In this document: in pieces, positions 54,426 through 63,712 of the stretch
Layout of the letters: every line of letters starts with the position of its first letter
How positions within the stretch are numbered: the stretch's first letter is position 1
NCBI RefSeq assembly: GCF_022606465.1
Contig: NZ_JALBUF010000001.1
Location: 496,001-560,000 of the forward strand
Direction of reading: 5' to 3'
DNA: 64,000 nucleotides
Origin: Sulfoacidibacillus ferrooxidans
GTDB taxonomy: Bacteria > Bacillota > Bacilli > Alicyclobacillales > SLC66
Program-made: the position numbers and the translations under genes
Notes under the pieces: model-generated
Database searches by the model: none
The model's input: only the letters and a program-made list of their open reading frames with translations
Told to the model about the DNA's origin: nothing

Positions 54426-55211
54426 CTATTGCGCCACATATCCACCATCTATGACTACTGCCTGCCCTGTAACGCTGCGCGCTTGATGTGATGCTAAAAA
54501 CAGCGCATAGTCAGCAATCTCTTCCGTCTCTAGTAATCTTCTTTGTGGTACGAGCGGATAGATCACTTCTTCTAAAACTCTGTCGAGTTCCACTCCACGT
54601 GTCTTTGCTATATCCCCCAATTGCTTTCGTACCAAAGGGGTATCGACATAGCCTGGACATAAAGCATTGACAGTGATTCCATCTAACGCGCCTTCTAGAG
54701 CAGCTACTTTAGTCAGTCCAATGATACCGTGTTTTGCAGAGTTATAGGCTGCTTTCCCTGCAAATCCGATGAGACCATTCACAGATGCCATATTGATAAT
54801 CCGTCCAAATTGTTGTCTCTTCATGATTGGAAATGCATATTTCGTCGCAATAAAGGGGCCAACTAGCATGAGGTCAATCAACAAGCGAAATTTTTCTATT
54901 GGAAACTCCTCAAGCGTCGAAACATGTTGCATTCCCGCATTATTGATCAGGAGATGGACGCCACCCAGTTCATCCGCCTTTTCTATTAAGGTTTGGATAT
55001 CCTGTTCGTTTGTCATATCGGCGGCTACTGCGTGCGCATCTAACGACTGTTCTCGAAGTGCTAAAGCAGCTTCTTGCGCAGCTTCCAAGCGTATATCAGA
55101 AATAACTACACGTGCACCCTCATTTGCAAATCGCTGTGCAATTGCAAGTCCAATACCACTTGCGGCTCCAGTTACCACCGCCACTTTACCTTGTAATGAA
55201 TTCCCCGTCAT
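54426..55211 (-). CDS. 3-hydroxybutyrate dehydrogenase-like short-chain dehydrogenase
   Basis: 261 residues. SDR motifs: GAASGIGLAIAQRFA (NAD loop), NNAG, catalytic Ser in NMASVNGLIGFAGK, and YNSAK. The segment VTVNALCPGYVDTPLV, with the QLGDIAKTRGVELDRVLEEVI insert and the C-terminal VVIDGGYVAQ, is the pattern of D-3-hydroxybutyrate dehydrogenases. It would oxidise 3-hydroxybutyrate to acetoacetate. Its start overlaps the stop of an alpha/beta hydrolase by four bases (ATGA), a link that suggests use of hydroxybutyrate esters or oligomers. Confidence 0.85.
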   Translation of the reverse strand: MTGNSLQGKVAVVTGAASGIGLAIAQRFANEGARVVISDIRLEAAQEAALALREQSLDAHAVAADMTNEQDIQTLIEKADELGGVHLLINNAGMQHVSTLEEFPIEKFRLLIDLMLVGPFIATKYAFPIMKRQQFGRIINMASVNGLIGFAGKAAYNSAKHGIIGLTKVAALEGALDGITVNALCPGYVDTPLVRKQLGDIAKTRGVELDRVLEEVIYPLVPQRRLLETEEIADYALFLASHQARSVTGQAVVIDGGYVAQ

Positions 55212-56464
55212 GTCATACAGCTCCCTTCAATGGACTCTTCATTAGTAACGAAAGACATTACATTCATATCTCCAGCAAAACTTTGGATAGAGGAAAATGA
55301 GCCTGCTGTTGGAGGTTCCTGTTTATCTTCTACCCATTGTTCGAGATATCGCACCGCTGCCTCAAAATAAGGAAGAACAGGTTCTTGCCGTTGGCGATCT
55401 TGGATCAATAATCCATCCACATGATTTCCATGCATAATCTCGTACAATCTATGTAAGTGACCAGAACCAGCTACTCTCACCATCTTTTCGTAGCCCTTAG
55501 CGTGAAAGGCAAATGGAACAAGACAATCCCAATTTCCCGCAACAGAGAGCAATGGTTTAGAAATGTGTCCAGTCAATTCAATAGGTGTAATTCTTTCATT
55601 CACGATCTCTATCCGCTCATGAAAAGGGTACTCTCCAAGTGGTCTAGGATCTTTTAACCAATCGTTATTCCACGTGGCTTGAAAAGCAGGCCAGTCTGGA
55701 TCTAAACTGTGTCCGTATAGCCATAAAGATACAATCCAATAGGATGACATATACACGTCCCAATGAGGAGATGACTGTGGATTAAGCCCTGCATCAAGTA
55801 ACTTTTCACGCGCCTTATGGCGTTCATCTTTCGTACAATCTCCTCGCCAATTCATGAGAATCGGATACGCATCTATGTAAGTTGGAAGTGTTGTTAACAG
55901 ATGCCTAACACCTGTATTCCATAATACGCCTTCCCATTCAACCCCGCCATCAAATTTTTCAGGGTAGCGCTCAAGCATCGCTCGCACGATATAACCACCA
56001 TTACTAACGCCTGCTATGTATGTCTTTTTAGGGGTCTCTCCGTAACATTCCAAAACAAGATCATGCGCCATATCCGTAAGTAACTTATAATTTATAAGCC
56101 ATTCAGACATTTGTCGACTGGAATCGCGCAATGTAAGTCCTGGAGTTCCTTTATCACAAGCTGCATATGCATACCCTTTGGACAATGCATCATCACCTAG
56201 CAAGAGATCAAGTGAATACTCACTGCGAACAGCAGGTGTGGCGCCTATCATGATTTTCCCATTCCACATGCCTTGCTCGGGAAATCGAAAGATCGCCTGT
56301 GCCGTCCCGATCTGCGTATGCCACTCACGTCCCGGAACCTGATGATCAATGCGAGGTCTCTTGTATACGAGCGCTACAGAATCAGGATTGGCTCCAACTC
56401 CCTGTGTAGTCAGATCAGGTAACCACTGCGATCGCTTCAAAAACTCACTCACGACTTGCCCCAC
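55208..56464 (-). CDS. Alpha/beta hydrolase, possible 3-hydroxybutyrate ester or oligomer hydrolase
   Basis: 418 residues without a signal peptide. Nucleophile elbow GVSNGGYIVRAML (Ser about residue 173), a probable acid Asp in AGNWDCLVPF and His in MHGNHVDG near the C-terminus. The family is not recognised with certainty: the size and motif resemble tannase/esterase-like and 3-hydroxybutyrate oligomer hydrolases. The tight ATGA coupling to a 3-hydroxybutyrate dehydrogenase makes the latter attractive, but that is context only. Confidence 0.65.
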   Translation of the reverse strand: MGQVVSEFLKRSQWLPDLTTQGVGANPDSVALVYKRPRIDHQVPGREWHTQIGTAQAIFRFPEQGMWNGKIMIGATPAVRSEYSLDLLLGDDALSKGYAYAACDKGTPGLTLRDSSRQMSEWLINYKLLTDMAHDLVLECYGETPKKTYIAGVSNGGYIVRAMLERYPEKFDGGVEWEGVLWNTGVRHLLTTLPTYIDAYPILMNWRGDCTKDERHKAREKLLDAGLNPQSSPHWDVYMSSYWIVSLWLYGHSLDPDWPAFQATWNNDWLKDPRPLGEYPFHERIEIVNERITPIELTGHISKPLLSVAGNWDCLVPFAFHAKGYEKMVRVAGSGHLHRLYEIMHGNHVDGLLIQDRQRQEPVLPYFEAAVRYLEQWVEDKQEPPTAGSFSSIQSFAGDMNVMSFVTNEESIEGSCMT

Positions 56465-56510
56465 CTACTCTCTTTCCTGCTCTATACGACGAGCCGTTTA
56501 AGCACAGCAC

Positions 56511-57932
56511 TTACACATAGCGAGCGACACTCTCGATGTACTTTGCCACAGCAAAAACTCGTTGCTCTTGTCTATATCCACCTACTACTTGAATGCCAAA
56601 GGGCAATCCCATCTTCGTTCGTCCGATGGGCACAGACATACTCGGATATCCCAATACATTGACAAATACAAGATACGGAAGAACACGACTGCCCATATTA
56701 TTATATACATACTGCGTGATTTTCCCATGAAACGGTGCTGCTGTAGGGTAGGTTGGCATAATCAAAATACCATGATTGCCTATCACATCATGAAATCGAC
56801 TCCGCATTTCTTCGATTTGTCGGGGGATTGATTGAATCGTTTGCTCACTAGGGGGAAACAGTCGTGCCCCTAATAGTAATCGCAAGATCCACTTATGATA
56901 CACACTCTTGCCACGTCCAGACTTCAGAAGTTCTGAAAATAAATGAAAAGTAGGTCCTTCTTGTATTTCATCAATCGTCTCTTTGCCTCGATCTTCTAAG
57001 ATGATATTTTGCCACAATGCGGTAGAGCCCGAAAGTAAATTGCCATCTACTTCCTCTATCTGTACACTCGCATCACGTAAAATATCGGCCAATCTCAGCA
57101 TACCATTCTCAAGTTCTTCATCTAACGGTGCCTTTTCCGAAGAAGATAACCACTTGATTGGAGTGTCTTCCATGTCGTAGTTCATGATGACGTGATCACT
57201 CAAAACTTCGTATAAAAGTTGGACATCCTCCACGTTTCGCGCTAAAACTCCTGCGGAATTCATATGGAGGTGATGGTGATAAGCCGGATATTCACCAGCG
57301 GATGAAATCCGATCATAAGTCGGTCTGATTCCTACCAATCCACATAAATGAGCTGGAAGTCTAATCGATCCGCCCAAATCACTGCCAATGCCCCACGGAG
57401 AAGCAAAAGAAGAAATGAGCGCAGCCTCTCCCCCGCTCGATCCACCGGGTGTGCGTAAAGGATCGAGCGGATGGTTCGTGCGTCCAAAAAGTACATTATC
57501 CGTTTCATGAGCCATGGTCAATGTGGACATGTTGGTCTTTGCTAAAATGATCGCGCCTGCTGCTTTGACTCGTGAAACAACAGCAGCGTCCTCCTCTGCC
57601 ATGCGGTTGCGATGCTTATGCACGCCACCTGTGATGGGCAGACCTTGGACGCTGTACATTTCTTTGACCGTGATTGGCATACCTTGCAAACGAGGAGTAT
57701 CCGTACAATAAGATCTCGACAACCGCTCTTGATCTGAAGTTTCTGCTTCCTTTAGAGCAAGTTCATAACGTTCATATGCTACTGCGTTTAACTTAGGATT
57801 CACAGTTTCCATACGAGTTACGTGCGCTTGCACGAGTTCCACTGAACTAAATAATTTTTGTTCCAACCCTTTTATCATCTCAGTTGCAGTTAAATGAGTC
57901 AGTTCGCTTGCTAGGTCTTTCTCTGCCATCAT
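56511..57932 (-). CDS. Amidase signature family protein
   Basis: 473 residues. The Ser-cisSer-Lys triad is visible: Lys in ITVKEMYSVQG, the Gly/Ser-rich GGSSGGEAALISS with the cis Ser, and nucleophile Ser in GSDLGGSIRLPAHLCG. It hydrolyses an amide; the family includes GatA, but the C-terminal half (MPTYPTAAPFHGK; SMSVPIGRTKMGLPFGIQVVGG) is of the general amidase type and no gatB/gatC is near. AGGGGTGA precedes ATGATG at 57932/57929. First or second gene of the catabolic run. Confidence 0.87.
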   Translation of the reverse strand: MMAEKDLASELTHLTATEMIKGLEQKLFSSVELVQAHVTRMETVNPKLNAVAYERYELALKEAETSDQERLSRSYCTDTPRLQGMPITVKEMYSVQGLPITGGVHKHRNRMAEEDAAVVSRVKAAGAIILAKTNMSTLTMAHETDNVLFGRTNHPLDPLRTPGGSSGGEAALISSFASPWGIGSDLGGSIRLPAHLCGLVGIRPTYDRISSAGEYPAYHHHLHMNSAGVLARNVEDVQLLYEVLSDHVIMNYDMEDTPIKWLSSSEKAPLDEELENGMLRLADILRDASVQIEEVDGNLLSGSTALWQNIILEDRGKETIDEIQEGPTFHLFSELLKSGRGKSVYHKWILRLLLGARLFPPSEQTIQSIPRQIEEMRSRFHDVIGNHGILIMPTYPTAAPFHGKITQYVYNNMGSRVLPYLVFVNVLGYPSMSVPIGRTKMGLPFGIQVVGGYRQEQRVFAVAKYIESVARYV

Positions 57933-57968
57933 GGTCTTATCACCCCTATAGCAATCAGACTCAGAATA

Positions 57969-58139
57969 TTAGTGAATTAAATTGACTGCCATCCCAATCG
58001 TTCCGATAATAAAACATGCAATCGCCAAAACAAGTGCATATCGCCGCGTCGGCTTTGCGACAAATAGAATCAAAAACAAAAAGGCTATACCAACAAGAAT
58101 CCCCGAGAAAGAAGCATATAAAAACTGGTACGATGTCAT
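57969..58139 (-). CDS. Small two-helix membrane protein, 56 residues
   Basis: A short gene easily missed by a length cut-off. ATG at 58137-58139, TAA at 57969-57971, with AGGGGG seven to eight bases upstream. It encodes MTSYQFLYASF, then two hydrophobic segments (SGILVGIAFLFLILFVA and YALVLAIACFIIGTIGMA) joined by a basic turn KPTRRY. No family recognised; the good ribosome binding site, membrane pattern and lack of an overlapping gene support it being real. It lies between the ABC exporter pair and the amidase. Confidence 0.65.
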   Translation of the reverse strand: MTSYQFLYASFSGILVGIAFLFLILFVAKPTRRYALVLAIACFIIGTIGMAVNLIH

Positions 58140-58226
58140 CTGTAAACCCCCTGCTACATGATCAGTCAGTTGATGCTAGCAACCAATCTTTATCTATCAT
58201 ACCTGAAATGTCTCCAAAAAACAGGA

Positions 58227-60026
58227 CTACGCTCCCATGTAATTTTCGGGCACCGCTCTTCCACCTTGTTGTAACAAATACATTTTGTGATAAAGACCTT
58301 GATGCACAAGTAATTCTTGATGCGTACCTCGCTCCACTACCTCCCCATTATGCAAAACTAATATAAGATCGGCATCTTGAATGGTAGAAAGTCGATGCGC
58401 AATGGCAATCGTCGTTCTTCCTTGCCGCATGCGCAATAAGGCATCTTGAATCGCTTCCTCTGTCTCCGTATCCACGCTTGCTGTCGCCTCATCAAGAACG
58501 AGAATCTTAGGATCGCGGGCCATCGTCCGTGCAAAAGCGAGCAATTGTCGCTGGCCTGATGATAAAGTGGCACCGCGTTCCCCCAATGGTTCTTCATATT
58601 TGTTCGCTAGTTTTTCGATAAAAGTATCAGCTTGAACAAACTGTGCTGCTTGCCTCACTTTTTCATCCGTTATATCAGTATTACCCAAACGAATATTTGA
58701 TGTGATATCTCCTACAAATACAAATGGATCTTGCAATACAAGACCTATCTTTTTTCGCAATTCTTCATCTGAGAATTGCCTTAAATCCACTCCATCTACA
58801 GTAATTCGACCGCGCACCACAGGATAAAACCTCATTAATAAGTTAGCCGTCGAACTTTTTCCGCTCCCTGTGTGACCTACAAGGGCAATTGTTTGTCCTG
58901 GCTTTGCAGAAAAAGAAATATGTTTTAGCACATCTGTCTTGCCGTCGTAGGAAAAAGATACATCCTCAAAACAAATTTCCCCTTCTGTAATTGATGGCAG
59001 TTGATCCCCTTCTTTTACAGGTGCAAGTTCATCTTCATCAAGTAAATGAAATACCCGATGCGATGACACCATGGCTTGCTGGAACGAATTGAGTCGAAAC
59101 ATCATTTGATTGACAGGCTCGAAAAACTGATCAAGATAACTAATAAAAGCATATAAAACGCCAAGATTCACACGCGCAACGAAGGAATGAAGTCCGAAAA
59201 ATCCTAAAACTAGTATAAGCGCAAGCAAATACAACGAATCTATCAATGGACGTAAAAGTAGACTATTGAATTTAATATTACGAATGCGCGCACTCCGATA
59301 TGCGTGATTAATTTTTTCAAACTCCGCTCGCAATCGATTTTCTTGACTCATGGCCTGCACGACATACATCCCCTGTAATGACTCACTCAATTTAGCATTT
59401 AACAGGCTCAGGCGATGACGAGCTAGATGAAAAATACGCGAACTAAAATGTCGGTACAAAGCCATAATGGCCACAATAATTGGAGCAAGCACCACGCAAA
59501 ACAACGCTAATTGCCTATTTAAAAAAAACATAGATATATAAATTCCGATAAGCAACACAATATTTTGTACAAACGTCGACATGACGCTCACATACATATC
59601 TTTAATGGACTCCGTATCATTGGTAATCCGTGATACAAGCATACCACTTGGCGTGCGATCAAAATAAGAAAGACCTAATTGTTGCACCTTGTTAAACACG
59701 TCAATCCGGAGTTGCGAAATGATGAGTAGAGCAACTTTTTGAAAAAGCAGTAGTTGTGTGAAATTAAACAGAGCAGTTGCAATGTTTAATCCCAAATAGG
59801 TTGCTCCTAACAAAAGCAATGGGACGTAGGGAAATCTGTGCAAAACAAGATAGTTATCAATAAAAACTTTAATTAAAATTGGGCCAAGTACATTTGCGCC
59901 TGTAGCTAAAATTAAAACAAAAAATGCAACTATTAAAATCTTAGTGTGCGGTTTTACATAGCGGAGCATCCGCATCAAGATAGAGCCCTCAATAGGCATC
60001 ACTTGAACATCATCGATATCCATCAT
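58227..60026 (-). CDS. ABC exporter half-transporter, catalytic partner (BmrD/YheH-like)
   Basis: 599 residues: six helices (about 25-315) with FFDRTPSGMLVSRITNDTESI, then an ATPase domain with Walker A GHTGSGKSSTAN, signature LSSGQRQLLAFART and a canonical Walker B ILVLDEATASVD with catalytic Glu. It starts inside the end of the preceding ABC gene (ATGA overlap), so the pair forms one heterodimer. Homology to the BmrCD multidrug exporter of Bacillus subtilis fits, with this as the BmrD-like half. Substrate unknown. Confidence 0.9.
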   Translation of the reverse strand: MMDIDDVQVMPIEGSILMRMLRYVKPHTKILIVAFFVLILATGANVLGPILIKVFIDNYLVLHRFPYVPLLLLGATYLGLNIATALFNFTQLLLFQKVALLIISQLRIDVFNKVQQLGLSYFDRTPSGMLVSRITNDTESIKDMYVSVMSTFVQNIVLLIGIYISMFFLNRQLALFCVVLAPIIVAIMALYRHFSSRIFHLARHRLSLLNAKLSESLQGMYVVQAMSQENRLRAEFEKINHAYRSARIRNIKFNSLLLRPLIDSLYLLALILVLGFFGLHSFVARVNLGVLYAFISYLDQFFEPVNQMMFRLNSFQQAMVSSHRVFHLLDEDELAPVKEGDQLPSITEGEICFEDVSFSYDGKTDVLKHISFSAKPGQTIALVGHTGSGKSSTANLLMRFYPVVRGRITVDGVDLRQFSDEELRKKIGLVLQDPFVFVGDITSNIRLGNTDITDEKVRQAAQFVQADTFIEKLANKYEEPLGERGATLSSGQRQLLAFARTMARDPKILVLDEATASVDTETEEAIQDALLRMRQGRTTIAIAHRLSTIQDADLILVLHNGEVVERGTHQELLVHQGLYHKMYLLQQGGRAVPENYMGA

Positions 60027-61780
60027 GCGCGGACACCCCCATGCTCGACCAGATCTTCTAACTGCTGACTTCGATACATCGTTGCATAGAGCCCATCTAC
60101 CTTCATCAAATCCTCATGCGTCCCTGATTCTGCAATGCGTCCGTCATCCAAAACGATGATGAGATTGGCATGCTCTACAGCACTTAACCGGTGAGCAGAA
60201 ATAATCGTTGTCCTCCCTTGCCTTTTATCTTTAAGCTCATCCAAAATGTGCGCCTCTGTTCGCGCATCAACAGCAGATAGAGAGTCATCTAGTATGAGGA
60301 TTTCAGCGTCTAAAAGTAGTGCTCGCGCAATAGAAAGACGCTGTTTTTGACCGCCTGAAAGCGTCACACCGCGCTCACCGACTACCGTGTCATAACCCTT
60401 TGGAAATCGCAATATATCCTCATGAATTGAAGCAATTCTAGCCGCCTCTGCAATTTCTGATTGTGTAGCCATGGGCCTTGCAAAAGCAATATTTTCCGCA
60501 ATAGTGGCTGAGAAAAGAAAATGATCTTGAGGCACATAAGCTATCGTTTTTCGCAATGAACTCTTTTCCACTCTGTAAATTGAATGCATGCCGATACTTA
60601 CGTCACCATCTTCAACATCAAATTCCCTCAAAAAGAGTCGTAATAGCGTAGTCTTCCCACTGCCTGTTCGACCGACGACACCGAGTGTGTATCCTTGTTT
60701 CACTTTAAAATGGACAGATCGCAAACTCTCCTTTGTCGCCATTGGATACGTAAAATGATTAATGTGCACATCAATATCCCCACTGATATCTGCAGCATAA
60801 GCATCTACTCGATCTGAGACATCCTCTTTTATCGCAAGTAACTTTTGGATCCGATCATAAGAGGCGTGACCACGTTCAACAATATTAAATAACCACCCAA
60901 ATGCCAACATCGGCCATATTAATTGACCAAGATACATGGAAAAAGTAGTCAGACTACCGATTGTTAATCGTCCATGTGCCACTTCATATCCTCCGACTGC
61001 AATGCTCAAAAAGTACGACAGTCCTACAATGATTTGAATCGTCGGATCAAATAATGAATCAATCTTTGCTACCGAGTAGTTTTTTGCTACCACATCTTTA
61101 GACAATGAAACAAAATTCTCTTGTTCTACATGTTCTTGACCAAATGCCTTGATGACACGCATGCCAGAGATATTTTCTTGCACGCGATCGTTGAGATCAG
61201 AAAAAGCAGCCTGAGCCTTATCAAAGCGATTATGCAATATTTTCCCATATCGACTCGTGGCATATGCCATAATTGGCATGGGAAGTAAGGCGACAATCGT
61301 GAGCTTTAAACTGATCGTAGAAATCATGGTGATCATGACCACTGCACCAGTTGTCATGGAATCGACGAGTGTTAAAATACCATCCATGGCTGTCTGTTCT
61401 ACCGCTGATATATCATTGGTTGAATGCGCCATTAGATCGCCTACACGTTTTGTTTGGTAAAATTGCGGTGACATTTTTGTAAAATGATCAAATAATTGCT
61501 CGCGCAATTTTGTGGATAACTCAATAGCCGCTCCAAACAATAACCATCGCCACGCATAGCGCAAAAGATAGGTAGACACAGCCACGGCAAGAATGATACC
61601 TAGCCATAGTAAGAGATGTGCCATCGTCAAATCTTTACGTTCTATAGAATCAATGACTAACCCGACAAGTTGCGGCGGAATCAAGTTCAGTACTGCAACA
61701 ACAACCAGTGTTGCAACGGCAGAGATATACCGCCATTTCTTACTCCGGAAATACCACATAAGATCAAGAAATACTCGCAA
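60023..61780 (-). CDS. ABC exporter half-transporter, degenerate-site partner (BmrC/YheI-like)
   Basis: 585 residues from TTG 61780 (MRVFLDLMWYFRSKKWRY, in line with YheI). The ATPase has Walker A GRTGSGKTTLLR, signature LSGGQKQRLSIARAL, and a Walker B with Asp instead of catalytic Glu (ILILDDSLSAVD). The heterodimer therefore has one active and one degenerate ATP site, as in BmrCD. AGGGAAG is about ten bases upstream of TTG; ATG 61759 is an alternative start. A longer frame reaching 61888 has an N-terminus unlike the family and I rejected it. Confidence 0.88.
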   Translation of the reverse strand: MRVFLDLMWYFRSKKWRYISAVATLVVVAVLNLIPPQLVGLVIDSIERKDLTMAHLLLWLGIILAVAVSTYLLRYAWRWLLFGAAIELSTKLREQLFDHFTKMSPQFYQTKRVGDLMAHSTNDISAVEQTAMDGILTLVDSMTTGAVVMITMISTISLKLTIVALLPMPIMAYATSRYGKILHNRFDKAQAAFSDLNDRVQENISGMRVIKAFGQEHVEQENFVSLSKDVVAKNYSVAKIDSLFDPTIQIIVGLSYFLSIAVGGYEVAHGRLTIGSLTTFSMYLGQLIWPMLAFGWLFNIVERGHASYDRIQKLLAIKEDVSDRVDAYAADISGDIDVHINHFTYPMATKESLRSVHFKVKQGYTLGVVGRTGSGKTTLLRLFLREFDVEDGDVSIGMHSIYRVEKSSLRKTIAYVPQDHFLFSATIAENIAFARPMATQSEIAEAARIASIHEDILRFPKGYDTVVGERGVTLSGGQKQRLSIARALLLDAEILILDDSLSAVDARTEAHILDELKDKRQGRTTIISAHRLSAVEHANLIIVLDDGRIAESGTHEDLMKVDGLYATMYRSQQLEDLVEHGGVRA

Positions 61781-61948
61781 AAGATCATCTTCCCTTAAAG
61801 TGTAATCAAATGAATGTAGTAGAAGTGCAGCAACCGAGGATATGAAGAAGAAAGAATCATGAAATAAAGCCATGACATGTAGAGTCAATATATACTATAT
61901 TATAAAAACTACGCAACTACTTTCGACCATACATAGGGGGCACCATTG

Positions 61949-62596
61949 ATGACAACTGTCATATCCAGTTCTCACGCCCATTCAATTGCAGGTATTATTC
62001 TTGCCGCAGGGCAATCGACGCGCATGGGTCGCCCTAAAGCTCTTCTTGAGGTGGACGGTCGCCCTATGATTCGCTTTGCAGTCGAGGCTGCTATACAAGC
62101 AGATGTGTCTCCAATCTGGGTCATTGCGGGGCAATGGCATCAGGCCATGGCCTCTGCTTTGAGTGATCTTCCGGTAACTGTTATCTATAACAAAGACTTT
62201 CGAGAAGGAATGTCTACATCATTACGCCTTGGTATCTTGCAAGCCAAGGATGCTTTTGTACAAGGTGCTATGATTTTACTTGCAGATCAACCATTCATAT
62301 CAAGCTCACTACTTTCAACATTACTTTACACCTATAAAAAACAAAAGCAGCAAGGCATATTGATTGTGCGCCCCACACACAATCATGTGCCTAACCACCC
62401 AGTCATATTTGATGCATCACTATTCCCCGAATTTTCGTCTCTTCGAGGCGATGAAGGAGCACGTTCTATCATCGCAGCACACGCCTCTCATACGCTCTTC
62501 GTGCCATGCCAAGAGCCCATGTGGCATCTTGACATCGACACGAACGATGAATGGGAACGTCTAAAGCCTGATTTACAAAAGCTTTGCGACAGGTAA
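61949..62596 (+). CDS. MocA-like molybdenum cofactor nucleotidyltransferase
   Basis: 215 residues. The nucleotide-binding start IAGIILAAGQSTRMGRPKALLEVDG and the metal region ILLADQPFISSSLLSTLL identify the MobA/MocA family; MocA adds CMP to the molybdenum cofactor for xanthine-dehydrogenase or CO-dehydrogenase type enzymes. ATG 61949 follows GGGGG. It converges with an XdhC-like gene and their ends overlap by 24 bases. Its neighbours, an XdhC-like and a CoxM-like gene, support service to one molybdenum hydroxylase. Confidence 0.85.
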   Translation: MTTVISSSHAHSIAGIILAAGQSTRMGRPKALLEVDGRPMIRFAVEAAIQADVSPIWVIAGQWHQAMASALSDLPVTVIYNKDFREGMSTSLRLGILQAKDAFVQGAMILLADQPFISSSLLSTLLYTYKKQKQQGILIVRPTHNHVPNHPVIFDASLFPEFSSLRGDEGARSIIAAHASHTLFVPCQEPMWHLDIDTNDEWERLKPDLQKLCDR

Positions 62597-63703
62597 ACAA
62601 CACCTAGAGTTGCGATGCTGTACTACTTGTGCCACTATGCTCACAGCGATCTCCTCAGGCCCTTGTGCTAAGATAGGCAAGCCAATCGGTGAATACACAT
62701 AATTAGGTACTGAATCCGGAGCAAACAAGCGCTCCGTACGTGCCATGGGGCCGAGTATTCCGAGATATCGCACCGGCTGTTCCCGCAAAAATTGAACCCA
62801 CGCGACATCCCATGTAAAACTATGCGTCATGACAAAAGCGTACGTTCCTTCAGGTACTACAAGTTGTTCTCTTGCTTGCGTTGGTTGCATCATAAGGAGC
62901 TCAGAAGCTTGCGAGAAGTACTGTTCCTGCAGATACGCACTGCGCGGATCCACTACAGTCACCCGAAATCCCACTTGTGCAAGCAACGCGACGAGCGGGC
63001 GCGCATCGGGACCTGCACCAAATACAAAAGCAGCATACTTCGGTTGTAGTCTATCCAGAAAGTAAAGCATCTGCGGCCCCACTTCTGTAGGCTGAGTAGC
63101 TTCATTCTTTGAAAAAGACAACAACTGTTGCGTCCACTCTTCATCGAGATGTACATCACCAACTGAACCGATCACCTGTTGATTGGCGCTTAATGCCATG
63201 GTGCTAACGTGCACGTTAACACCATGACCATCACATAGATGTTGACTTTGCATATCTATACGCCGCACCAAAAAAACAGGCTGACCCTCTTCGATTTCCT
63301 TTACAATTTTTATCCAGGTATTGCTCTCTTGTGCGTTACCACCCCAGTCAAGACGTTCAAGTAAAACATCAATTACTCCATTGCAACCTGACCCTTTACC
63401 CCAGCCTTCGTCACTTTGTGCAGCCAGGTTATACGTATACATGTACGCTTTACCATGAGTGAATACTTCTTTTGCACGATGCATCACATCTTCTTCTAAA
63501 CAACCTGCGCTAAGCGTACCAAACAGTTGCCCATCCTGTCCGATCAACATCTTAGCGCCCTCTTTGCGATAGGCAGATCCTTTTACTCTTACAATCGTTG
63601 CAAGGACCATAGCCTGCCCTTGTCGCATACACTCCACTAGCTGTTCTGCAACTCCATCCATGTTTGTGCCAAGCTCAAGGGCCGGCTCCCCCCTTTTATC
63701 CAC
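62573..63703 (-). CDS. XdhC/CoxI family molybdenum hydroxylase maturation protein
   Basis: About 376 residues. An XdhC N-terminal domain (AMVLATIVRVKGSAYRKEGAKMLI; LSAGCLEEDV) is followed by a Rossmann-like XdhC_C domain (AAFVFGAGPDARPLVALLAQVGFRVTVVDPRSAYL; RYLGILGPMARTERLF). Such proteins bind the molybdenum cofactor and help its sulfuration and insertion into xanthine dehydrogenase-type enzymes. The start is unsure: GTG 63703 has no ribosome binding site and ATG 63661 lies far from the AAAGGGGGGAG upstream. Starts ten bases after the CoxM-like gene. Confidence 0.88.
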   Translation of the reverse strand: MDKRGEPALELGTNMDGVAEQLVECMRQGQAMVLATIVRVKGSAYRKEGAKMLIGQDGQLFGTLSAGCLEEDVMHRAKEVFTHGKAYMYTYNLAAQSDEGWGKGSGCNGVIDVLLERLDWGGNAQESNTWIKIVKEIEEGQPVFLVRRIDMQSQHLCDGHGVNVHVSTMALSANQQVIGSVGDVHLDEEWTQQLLSFSKNEATQPTEVGPQMLYFLDRLQPKYAAFVFGAGPDARPLVALLAQVGFRVTVVDPRSAYLQEQYFSQASELLMMQPTQAREQLVVPEGTYAFVMTHSFTWDVAWVQFLREQPVRYLGILGPMARTERLFAPDSVPNYVYSPIGLPILAQGPEEIAVSIVAQVVQHRNSRCCLPVAKLL

Positions 63704-63712
63704 AAGTGGTCA

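Noticed and set aside
60023-61888. Longer ABC exporter start upstream of 61780
   Set aside because: The extra N-terminal residues do not resemble YheI and the frame lacks a ribosome binding site; TTG 61780 gives a family-like N-terminus.
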